Positions 1 to 5,733 of a DNA stretch of 5,733 nt are shown here, in pieces. The translations under genes and the position numbers were made by a program. Under the pieces are notes generated by a model. The model saw only the letters and a program-made list of their open reading frames with translations. It was not told where the DNA came from and made no database searches. The stretch's first letter is position 1. Each line of letters begins with the position of its first letter. Source of the stretch: Acidimicrobiia bacterium. Lineage in GTDB: Bacteria > Actinomycetota > Acidimicrobiia > Acidimicrobiales > Ilumatobacteraceae. The stretch covers positions 1-5,733 of the forward strand of contig RFMT01000302.1 in the NCBI GenBank assembly GCA_009927565.1, given 5' to 3'.

Positions 1-2233
1 TGTCAAAAGTTGAGCAGCGCAAAATTCTCGACGAGTATCGCTTGGTATATCTTGCCAACGCGCCAGTGAACTGGTGTCCGGGTCTCGGCACAATTTGGCC
101 AACGAAGAGGTCACCGCCGAAGGTCGCAGTGACATCGGCAATTATCCCGTGTTTAAACGCAACATGCGCCAGTGGACTATGCGTATCACTGCATACGCCG
201 ACCGCTTGTTAGACGACCTCGACCGACTCGATTGGCCAGAGTCAATCAAACTTATGCAGCGCAACTGGATCGGGCGAAGTACCGGCGCGCGCGTTAAGTT
301 TTCGTCTGCTGCTGGCGAGATCGAAGTCTTCACAACTCGACCCGACACGCTTTTTGGTGCGACGTTCATGGTTCTTTCGCCTGAGCATCCGCTCGTTGAT
401 GCACTCACCACAAAATCGCAAAGATCTGCGGTCGAAAAATACCGTGAGTCTGCGCGAAAGCTCAACGACAACGAACGACAGAACGACGATCGCACCAAAA
501 CTGGTGTCGACACCGGAGCAACTGCGACTAATCCGGTTACTGGCGAGCAAATTCCAATCTGGATCGCCGACTATGTATTGATGGGCTACGGCACTGGCGC
601 GATTATGGCTGTGCCATCTGGCGACGAACGCGACTTCGAGTTCGCACGTGCCTACAACTTGCCAATCGTTGCGATTCAAATGCCGCCAACCGAATGGTTT
701 GCAGAAAACAATATTTCACCAACCACCGACTGCGGGCTTTGGCCAACTGCGTTTGTGGGCGAAGGCAATTACATCAACTCGTCGAACAAAAATCTTTCTC
801 TCGACGGCAAGCGTTCAATGAGCGAAGCAATTGCGCAAGTCAACTCGTGGCTTGAAAGCAATAAATGTGGCGAGTCGGCAATAACTTACAAACTTCGCAA
901 CTGGTTGTTTTCTCGACAGCGTTATTGGGGTGAGCCGTTTCCTATTGTCTACGACGAAAATGACATGCCATATTCGGTGCCAGACGAGTTGTTGCCCGTC
1001 AAGCTTCCTGAACTTACCGACTTCAAACCGCAGGCGCTCGACCCCAACGACGAAACAACCGACCCGATGCCGCCACTCGCGCGCGTCACCGATTGGCTGA
1101 AAGTTGAACTCGATCTTGGCGAGGGCAAAAAAACTTATCGACGTGAAGTCAATGTCATGCCGCAATGGGCTGGCTCGTGTTGGTACGAATTGCGATACCT
1201 CGACCCGACGAACAGCGAACGATTTGTCGACGCGCAAGTCGAGCGCTACTGGATGGGCCCAAAGTCTGCCGGACACACTGGTGGCGTTGACCTATATGTC
1301 GGTGGCGTTGAGCACGCAGTTTTGCACTTGCTTTATTCACGCTTCTGGCACAAAGTTTTGTTTGATCTCGGTCACGTATCGAGCGAAGAACCATTCCACA
1401 AACTTTTCAACCAGGGATACATTCAGGCTTACGCATATCGCGACTCGCGCGGACAAACAGTGCCCGCCAACGAAGTCGTCGAAAAGAATGGCAGTTACAC
1501 ATTTGAGGGCGAAACTGTTGTTCGCGAATACGGCAAGATGGGCAAAAGTCTAAAGAACATCGTCACGCCTGACGAGATGTATGACGAATTTGGTGCTGAC
1601 ACTTTCAGACTTTACGAAATGAGCACCGGGCCACTTGATGCGAGTCGCCCGTGGAACACCCGAGATGTCGTCGGCATGCAACGCTTTTTGCAACGCACTT
1701 GGCGAAACATCGTCGACGAAGAAACTAACGAATTGCATGTTTCTGATGAACCAGCACCAATTGAATTGCGTCGCGCACTACATCGGTGTGTCGACGGCGT
1801 ACGCCAAGATATGGAGAACTTGCGATTCAATACCGCAATTTCGAAACTTATTGAACTCAACAACGCGCTCACTGTGCACGTCAATGCTGTTGGCTCGACA
1901 CCACGTGAAATTGCTGTGCCACTAACTCAGATGCTTTCACCACTTTGCCCACACGTCGCTGAAGAACTGTGGCAGAAGCTCGGCGTACAAACGCCAATTA
2001 GTTACACCGCGTTTCCAGTTGCTGATCCAAAACTTTTGATCAGCGAAACAGTCGAAATACCTGTACAAATCAACGGCAAACTGCGTACACGCTTGGCCGC
2101 CCCAGCCGAGATCACCGACGACGAATTGCGTACATTGGCGCTCGCCGATGCAAAAGTTATAGCCGCACTAGCAGGCGCCACCCCCACCAAAATCGTCATC
2201 GTCCCCAAACGCCTTATCAACTTCGTTATTTAA
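1..2233 (+). CDS. leuS: Leucyl-tRNA synthetase, 5'-truncated at window edge, with apparent frameshift near position 95
   Basis: Class I aminoacyl-tRNA synthetase that charges tRNA-Leu with leucine in the cytoplasm. About 743 residues are visible. Actinobacterial LeuS proteins have about 950-970, so roughly the first 200, including the HIGH motif, lie upstream. Positions 3-95 in frame 3 encode the expected segment (EYRLVYLANAPVNWCPGLGT). The protein then continues in frame 2 from LANEEVTAEGRS to the TAA at 2231-2233. Landmarks: the CP1 editing domain with TTRPDTLFG (332-358) and GTGAIMAVPSGDERD (590-634), whose last Asp matches the conserved editing-site Asp; RQRYWGEPFP (about 914-943); KMGKS, the KMSKS equivalent (1535-1549); the helical anticodon-binding domain (about 1770-1960); and the C-terminal domain ending in IVIVPKRLINFVI. 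The KMGKSLKN and QWAGSCWYELRY forms are typical of Actinomycetota. The GTG at 74 opens the frame-2 reading but is not the true start, because it lies inside conserved LeuS sequence. Identity is very secure; functional status depends on the frameshift. Confidence 0.97.
93..97 (+). other. Apparent -1 nt frameshift within leuS (short T run)
   Basis: Conserved LeuS sequence ends in frame 3 as GLGT (81-92) plus an Ile codon (93-95). It resumes in frame 2 as LANEEV from 95. Inserting one T into the TTT run at 94-96 would give GLGT-I-LANEEV without a gap, matching the expected GLGTVLANEEV of actinobacterial LeuS. The likeliest causes are a homopolymer base-call or assembly error, or a real deletion. 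No slippery heptamer of the X_XXY_YYZ type is present in the incoming frame (ACA ATT TGG). Confidence 0.85.
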
Positions 2234-2237
2234 ATCG

Positions 2238-3035
2238 CTAGTTCAGAAATTTTGTGGCGCGGTTGAGCGCGGCGAAGTCGACTGATTTGAACATCAGCAG
2301 AATTACGCGATCGACACCCCACTGTCGCCAAGTATTCAAACGGGGGTCGTCACCACGCAAAAGCGCTTCGTCATAGTGTTCCCAAACTGAAACCGTGAAG
2401 GGTTTCGCGATGCTTGAATTTTCGTGGGCAAGTTTCGCCGCTGCCAAAATTTCACTGGCTCGCTCGTGTGTCGCACGTATGTTTATGCCATTTGTGCGCT
2501 CGCCCGCAATCTTTGCCAACGCAACACTGTTTGCACCGATAATCACATTCGGTCTTGGGCTCGCAATCGGAAACGTCGCAAGTTCAGCACGCCGCGTTGG
2601 TGACCACATTTCATTCATCACATCGAGTGCATTGACTAACGCCGCATGACGGTCTGCAAGATTTGCTGGGGGCAATAAGCCGATCGCTCTGCGCTCGGCA
2701 GCGAACGGGCTATCTGGCGACGAACCAGCACCCAAACCCAACACAAATCGTCCGCCTGAAATCTGTTGCATCGTGGCCACACTGTTAGCGAGAATCGCAG
2801 GGTGACGATTGCCAACATTCACTACTAACGGCCCGAGTTCAATTTCTGAAGTTGCAGCAGCAAGGGCGCCGAGCAGAGTGAAACACTCCGGCATATCGGG
2901 TGCGTGCATTACATCTCCTGCAAGATGATCAACTGTCCACAAAGTTTTGAAACCTGCAGCCTCAGCCGCCTGTGCAGCATCGCGAGCGATTGGCCAAATC
3001 GAATTACCAGGGTTGATTTGCAGGTCAAATCGCAT
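2238..3035 (-). CDS. Luciferase-like (LLM) F420-dependent oxidoreductase family protein
   Basis: A complete 265-residue protein with the LLM-class flavin/F420 oxidoreductase pattern, expected to be a soluble TIM barrel. It opens with MRFDLQINPG (beta strand 1). LWTVDHL follows at residues 32-38, then the family core RHPAILANSVATM through ISGGRFVLGLGAG at residues 78-104. PRPNVIIGANSVALAKIAGE at about 160-179 is the phosphate-binding region of the cofactor site. Many actinobacterial members use coenzyme F420 and others use FMN; the sequence alone does not settle which, and the substrate is unknown. It is somewhat short for the family, which is commonly around 280-340 residues, but no core motif is obviously lost. 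The ATG at 3035-3033 gives a normal family N-terminus, and no clear Shine-Dalgarno precedes it. It is divergent from the PhyH gene, 30 bp between start codons, and convergent with leuS, 4 bp between stops. It may therefore be co-regulated with the oxygenase pair. Confidence 0.85.
   Translation of the reverse strand: MRFDLQINPGNSIWPIARDAAQAAEAAGFKTLWTVDHLAGDVMHAPDMPECFTLLGALAAATSEIELGPLVVNVGNRHPAILANSVATMQQISGGRFVLGLGAGSSPDSPFAAERRAIGLLPPANLADRHAALVNALDVMNEMWSPTRRAELATFPIASPRPNVIIGANSVALAKIAGERTNGINIRATHERASEILAAAKLAHENSSIAKPFTVSVWEHYDEALLRGDDPRLNTWRQWGVDRVILLMFKSVDFAALNRATKFLN
3015..3031. repeat. Short inverted repeat, possible operator between divergent genes
   Basis: GATTTG (3015-3020) and CAAATC (3026-3031) form perfect 6-bp arms around a 5-bp spacer. 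The site overlaps the first codons of the LLM gene and lies about 35-51 bp upstream of the PhyH start, where a regulator could act on both divergent genes. Arms this short can arise by chance in coding DNA, so the regulatory reading is speculative. Confidence 0.2.
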
Positions 3036-3041
3036 GCCAGA

Positions 3042-3047
3042 AGGCTA
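3042..3047 (-). promoter_or_regulatory. Possible -10 box (TAGCCT) for the LLM gene, leaderless spacing
   Basis: On the - strand TAGCCT fits the TANNNT pattern and occupies exactly -12 to -7 relative to the A of the ATG at 3035. This would place the transcription start at the start codon. The region just upstream of the ATG lacks a Shine-Dalgarno sequence, which agrees with a leaderless mRNA, a common arrangement in Actinomycetota. No -35 box was recognised. TANNNT is a permissive pattern, so support is weak. Confidence 0.25.
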
Positions 3048-3049
3048 AT

Positions 3050-3058
3050 TGGTAGAAT
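3050..3058 (+). promoter_or_regulatory. Extended -10 promoter (TGG-TAGAAT) for the PhyH-Rieske operon, probably leaderless
   Basis: TAGAAT (3053-3058) differs from consensus TATAAT at one base and is preceded by the extended -10 element TGN (3050-3052). Only 7 bp separate it from the ATG at 3066, so transcription should begin at or next to the A of the start codon. There is no purine-rich ribosome binding site in the intervening TTGTTTT or just upstream. Together these point to a leaderless transcript starting with AUG. No convincing -35 hexamer is seen, which is tolerable with an extended -10. Confidence 0.45.
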
Positions 3059-3065
3059 TTGTTTT

Positions 3066-3944
3066 ATGAATACTCAAATTGCGACCGCAAAACCGAGCCT
3101 CGCAGTTGTAGATGGCAAGACGGCGCTACTCAGTGAAATTCTTGAAATTCTCGACCGCGATGGCGGCGTGATAGTGCACAACATGCTGAGCCCCGAAGTC
3201 GTAGCGCGAATGCTCGAAGAACTGAAATCAACAACGATGTCGACTGAAGTCGGTCCAAAGACGAGTCACGAGCTCGTCAATCATTTTTGGGGCGAACAAA
3301 CCAAACGGTTTACCCGCCTGGCCCACCGATCCCGCACTTTTGCCGACGAGGTACTCGTGCACCCGATTTTGCTTGGCGTCGCCGATGCTCTGCTCAAACC
3401 ATATTGTGCCAGTTATTGGATGAACACGGGCCAAATGATGATTGTCATGCCAGGCGGAAACCCGCAATACATGCATCGCGACTCAGACGACTGGCCGACC
3501 ATGAATACGCCGACAACTCCTGTTTGTCAGGTCAGTTGCATGCTCGCGCTATCTGATTTCACAGCCGAAAATGGTGCCACACGTGTTGCGCCCGGCAGCC
3601 ACAGGTGGGCCGACTACAAACGTGAAGCCACCGACGACGAAATTACACAAGCCGTCATGCCACTCGGCAGCGGCATGATCTACACCGGAAAAGTTCTGCA
3701 CAGCGCGAGCGCAAACAAAACCAAGGATGAACCGCGCTTCGGACTGCACATGTCGTATATATACGGCTGGCTCACACCCGAAGAAGCGGGATGCCTCGGT
3801 GTCACCGAAGATCAAGCAAAAACACTCACACCACTGCAACAGCGTCTTCTTGGCTATCGCTGCTATGACGGTTCAGATCTAAACGGTGGTCGATTGTGGA
3901 CAGTTGATTACGAAGATATTCCAATCGGTTTGGGATGGAATTAA
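3066..3944 (+). CDS. Phytanoyl-CoA dioxygenase (PhyH) family Fe(II)/2-oxoglutarate oxygenase
   Basis: A 292-residue cytoplasmic non-heme iron oxygenase. The family couples 2-oxoglutarate decarboxylation to hydroxylation of small molecules; the substrate here is not known. The double-stranded beta-helix core carries the iron triad H137-x-D139 (in MHRDSDDWP, codons at 3474-3482) and H212 (in GKVLHSASAN, codon 3699-3701). R224, in DEPRFGLH, sits where the 2-oxoglutarate carboxylate is bound. ENGATRVAPGSHRW is the usual family segment before the distal His, and the C-terminal LQQRLLGY also fits. It lacks the ectoine hydroxylase signature, so EctD is unlikely. The same frame is open upstream to 2904, but that stretch is antisense to the conserved LLM N-terminus; the ATG at 3066, just after a -10-like box, is the better start. 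It is first in an operon with the Rieske gene, whose ATG overlaps this gene's TAA by one base. Confidence 0.9.
   Translation: MNTQIATAKPSLAVVDGKTALLSEILEILDRDGGVIVHNMLSPEVVARMLEELKSTTMSTEVGPKTSHELVNHFWGEQTKRFTRLAHRSRTFADEVLVHPILLGVADALLKPYCASYWMNTGQMMIVMPGGNPQYMHRDSDDWPTMNTPTTPVCQVSCMLALSDFTAENGATRVAPGSHRWADYKREATDDEITQAVMPLGSGMIYTGKVLHSASANKTKDEPRFGLHMSYIYGWLTPEEAGCLGVTEDQAKTLTPLQQRLLGYRCYDGSDLNGGRLWTVDYEDIPIGLGWN
3932..3939 (+). promoter_or_regulatory. Ribosome binding site for the Rieske gene (GGGATGGA), inside the end of the PhyH gene
   Basis: The purine-rich GGGATGGA lies 4-8 nt before the ATG at 3944. This favours that start over the in-frame ATG at 3935, which would sit inside the site and has only weak upstream pairing potential. 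With the TAATG junction it indicates translational coupling between the PhyH and Rieske genes. Confidence 0.5.
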
Positions 3945-5047
3945 TGACCGCAAAAGAAATCACCGGACTCAGTGAGAGTTTTAACCGCGAAGAATACAAC
4001 TCACCCGAAATCTTCAACCGCGAAATGCAAAAAATCTACGGCACGAATTGGTGCTTTGCTGGCATCAGCGAAGAACTCAACAAAGTCGGCGATCGCTTGG
4101 TGGTCGACATTGGCGACGAGAGCATTCTGATTTTGCGCAATCGCGAAAATCAACTTCGGGCCTTTTACAACGTCTGCCAACACCGCGGTTCACAACTTTG
4201 TGACTCAAGCGGTTCTGGTTATGGCGCGGCGATTACATGCCCGTATCACGCCTGGAGCTATTCGGTTGACGGCGCTCTCGTCGCGACCCCACTGCATGAA
4301 AAAGACTCGATCAACCGTTCAACGCTTGGCCTGAAGTCGGTCAAAGTCGACGAGTGGCAGGGGGCGATATTCGTCTCGCTCGACCCTAACGCCCCACCAC
4401 TGACAACATGGCTTAACGACCACTATTCACGTCCGCTCGAACTTGAAAAGTTTGCTCTCTCAAAGCTCAAAAATGCTCGAACAACAATCGATGAAGTTGA
4501 AGCCAACTGGAAAGTTCTCGCCGAAAATTACAGCGAGTGTTTGCATTGTGCCGTGGTGCACCCCGAACTTGTCGATCTCGTACCTGTTTATAAAACAGGC
4601 AAAACAATTCAAGAAGATCGTTCTGATTGGGGCGTGAGCCTGTCGACTGGAGCGACCTCGTTGTCTTTCAAAAAAGACGAAAAACTACCGTTATTGCCCT
4701 CAATGGATGATCTAGACGACTACTCGGTTTTCGGCGCGTACGTTTACCCGAATATGTTGATCGATATCTCGCCAACCGTTGCTGTGCTCACTCGCTATGT
4801 GCCACGCTCGCCAACCCATACGACCATTTACACGTATTACCTGTTTCCGCAAGACGCTGTCGACAACCCCGAGTTTGATCTTGAGCCGACAATCAGTTTT
4901 AGCGACTTGGTCAACCAGCAAGATATTTCAGTATGTGTTCGTGTGCAGCGTGGCGTGGCGTCGAAGTCGTTTACCAATGCCTACCACACGAAAATGGAGC
5001 GATACTGCAAACATCTCGTTCGTCGCTATCGTGCTGAAATCAGTTGA
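3944..5047 (+). CDS. Rieske non-heme iron oxygenase alpha subunit, glutamate-bridged (CntA-like) type
   Basis: A 367-residue oxygenase component of a Rieske-type mono- or dioxygenase, expected to act in the cytoplasm. The N-terminal Rieske domain binds the [2Fe-2S] cluster with C78-x-H80 and C99-x-x-H102 (codons 4175-4183 and 4238-4249). The catalytic domain has NWKVLAENYSECLHCAVVHP. H201 and H206 plus D327 (in NQQDISVCVRVQRG) are the expected 2-His-1-carboxylate ligands of the mononuclear iron. Three residues before H201, where classical ring-hydroxylating enzymes have the bridging Asp, this protein has E198. Glu at this place is known from carnitine monooxygenase CntA, and similar ECxHC motifs occur in related amine-demethylating Rieske oxygenases. 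An N-methylated or quaternary amine substrate is therefore plausible but not shown. The start at 3944 is chosen for its TAATG coupling to PhyH and its ribosome binding site; 3935 would add three residues. No beta subunit, ferredoxin or reductase gene is visible. Its 3' end overlaps the convergent aminotransferase gene by 8 bp. Confidence 0.92.
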   Translation: MTAKEITGLSESFNREEYNSPEIFNREMQKIYGTNWCFAGISEELNKVGDRLVVDIGDESILILRNRENQLRAFYNVCQHRGSQLCDSSGSGYGAAITCPYHAWSYSVDGALVATPLHEKDSINRSTLGLKSVKVDEWQGAIFVSLDPNAPPLTTWLNDHYSRPLELEKFALSKLKNARTTIDEVEANWKVLAENYSECLHCAVVHPELVDLVPVYKTGKTIQEDRSDWGVSLSTGATSLSFKKDEKLPLLPSMDDLDDYSVFGAYVYPNMLIDISPTVAVLTRYVPRSPTHTTIYTYYLFPQDAVDNPEFDLEPTISFSDLVNQQDISVCVRVQRGVASKSFTNAYHTKMERYCKHLVRRYRAEIS

Positions 5048-5733
5048 AGCTACCTGCTGCGAAAACCTCTGAAGTTTTCTCGGTCATCTGTTCGATGACT
5101 ATGCCTAGTTGCGAAAGGTTATCCAAAAACACATCGCCGTGTTCTTGCTTATGAGCCACAGAAAGTGTTAGTGACTCGCTCTTGCCCCACGGCGCCAAAA
5201 AAACCCCACCATTAAACTGCTTTAAATAATTTAAGTGCATGGCACCAGTGCTGACTTCTAGAAAGTCGCGATAATTTCTTGCTGGTTCAGCGCAGAATAC
5301 GACCGATACTTTGAAACCAAACTGATATCCGTGTGCGCCTTGCCCGTGACTACGCAAAGTTGACAACGCATTTTTCAAAATGTAAGTGCCGACCTCGTTT
5401 GCTCGCTGATATGCGTCGTCGGTCAAAACTTCGGTTAGTACAGCCTTTGACGCAGCCATGGTCAATGGGTTGCCATTGAATGTTCCGACTTGGCTGTAAC
5501 TGCCACTCGCAATTTCCGACATCACTTCGGTCGTGCCACCGATTGCGCCACAGGGCAAGCCGCCTCCAAGTGCCTTTGCGAGACAAACAATGTCGGGGGT
5601 GACGCCGTACATTGCCGTCGCCCCGCCTTGGTGAATGACTAAGCCAGTTTTGACTTCGTCAAATGTCAAGAGTGCACCGTTTTGGTGCACCAAATTCTTA
5701 ACTGCCTCGAGATATCCAGGCTGTGGCACGATG
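5040..5733 (-). CDS. Class III PLP-dependent aminotransferase, glutamate-1-semialdehyde-aminomutase-like, N-terminus outside window
   Basis: The C-terminal 230 or so residues of a fold-type I PLP enzyme; the family is usually about 420-450 residues, so nearly half lies beyond the right edge. Visible landmarks: PQPGYLEAVKNL near the edge; FDEVKTG, with the Asp that contacts the pyridine nitrogen (Asp codon 5658-5660); LAKALGGGLPCGAIGG, with the Schiff-base Lys at 5574-5576; and GTFNGNPLT (5460-5486), the phosphate-contacting loop. The frame stays open to the edge, so the GTG at 5729 is internal and not the start. The layout is closest to glutamate-1-semialdehyde 2,1-aminomutase, but FDEVKTG in place of the FDEVMTGFR typical of HemL suggests a paralogue with another substrate, perhaps an amino acid or diamine; hemL itself cannot be excluded. 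It converges on the PhyH-Rieske operon and shares its last 8 bp, so a joint role is only suggested by proximity. Confidence 0.88.
   Translation of the reverse strand, partial: IVPQPGYLEAVKNLVHQNGALLTFDEVKTGLVIHQGGATAMYGVTPDIVCLAKALGGGLPCGAIGGTTEVMSEIASGSYSQVGTFNGNPLTMAASKAVLTEVLTDDAYQRANEVGTYILKNALSTLRSHGQGAHGYQFGFKVSVVFCAEPARNYRDFLEVSTGAMHLNYLKQFNGGVFLAPWGKSESLTLSVAHKQEHGDVFLDNLSQLGIVIEQMTEKTSEVFAAGSFN

Noticed and set aside
93..98. Programmed -1 ribosomal frameshifting in leuS
   Set aside because: The incoming codons ACA ATT TGG do not form a slippery X_XXY_YYZ heptamer and no strong downstream stem was seen; a missing T explains the data more simply.
815..1276. Open frame of 153 codons on the - strand inside leuS, with others at 142-513, 242-679 and 1612-1884
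   Set aside because: They lie antisense to conserved leuS coding sequence, show no recognisable family features, and have the composition expected of shadow frames.
1104..1553. Open frame of 149 codons on the + strand overlapping leuS in another frame
   Set aside because: It covers the leuS catalytic region, including KMGKS, in a wrong frame, and its translation resembles no known protein.
2904..3065. Longer PhyH protein starting at 2904
   Set aside because: The extra 54 residues are antisense to the conserved N-terminus of the LLM gene and have no PhyH similarity; the ATG at 3066 follows a good -10 box.
3066..3944. Ectoine hydroxylase (EctD)
   Set aside because: The HxD region reads HRDSDDWP and lacks the EctD signature around its iron ligands, and no ectoine synthesis genes are adjacent.
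5061..5079. GAAAAC-N7-GTTTTC hairpin just after the Rieske stop as an intrinsic terminator
   Set aside because: The 6-bp stem is AT-rich and is not followed by a T run on either strand, and it lies inside the aminotransferase coding sequence.
5222..5234. AT-rich palindrome (TTAAAT-A-ATTTAA) as a regulatory site
   Set aside because: It falls mid-gene in the aminotransferase and is explained by Asn, Tyr, Leu and Lys codons; nothing nearby suggests a promoter or operator.

Overview
The window looks like chromosomal DNA from an actinobacterium (Actinomycetota) of middling GC content with very tight gene packing. Three things suggest this. The leucyl-tRNA synthetase has the actinobacterial form, with KMGKSLKN in place of KMSKS and a characteristic QWAGSCWYELRY segment. 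There is a luciferase-like oxidoreductase of the F420-dependent type. Intergenic space is almost absent. A planktonic, moderately streamlined lineage such as an aquatic Acidimicrobiia is a reasonable guess, but it is an inference from style and not proven by the sequence.

Layout from left to right: (1) The 3' three quarters of leuS on the + strand (1-2233), entering from outside the window and carrying an apparent one-base deletion near position 95 that breaks its frame. (2) A complete luciferase-like (LLM) oxidoreductase on the - strand (2238-3035), ending 4 bp from the leuS stop. (3) A 30-bp divergent start region (3036-3065) with a -10-like box at leaderless spacing on each strand. (4) A two-gene + strand operon: a PhyH-type Fe(II)/2-oxoglutarate dioxygenase (3066-3944), then a Rieske oxygenase alpha subunit (3944-5047), joined by a TAATG stop/start overlap. 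(5) The C-terminal part of a glutamate-1-semialdehyde-aminomutase-like class III aminotransferase on the - strand (5040 to the right edge), whose 3' end overlaps the Rieske gene by 8 bp.

leuS is housekeeping and probably unrelated to the rest. The accessory interest lies in the PhyH-Rieske pair and its divergent LLM neighbour, all three being redox enzymes. The Rieske protein has glutamate at the position that bridges the Rieske cluster and the mononuclear iron, the arrangement known from carnitine monooxygenase CntA. This makes a quaternary or N-methylated amine a sensible first guess for its substrate. Its electron-donating reductase is not in the window. No RNA genes, CRISPR arrays, insertion sequences, integrase or phage genes, or convincing intrinsic terminators were seen. 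There is no gene-free stretch longer than 30 bp.
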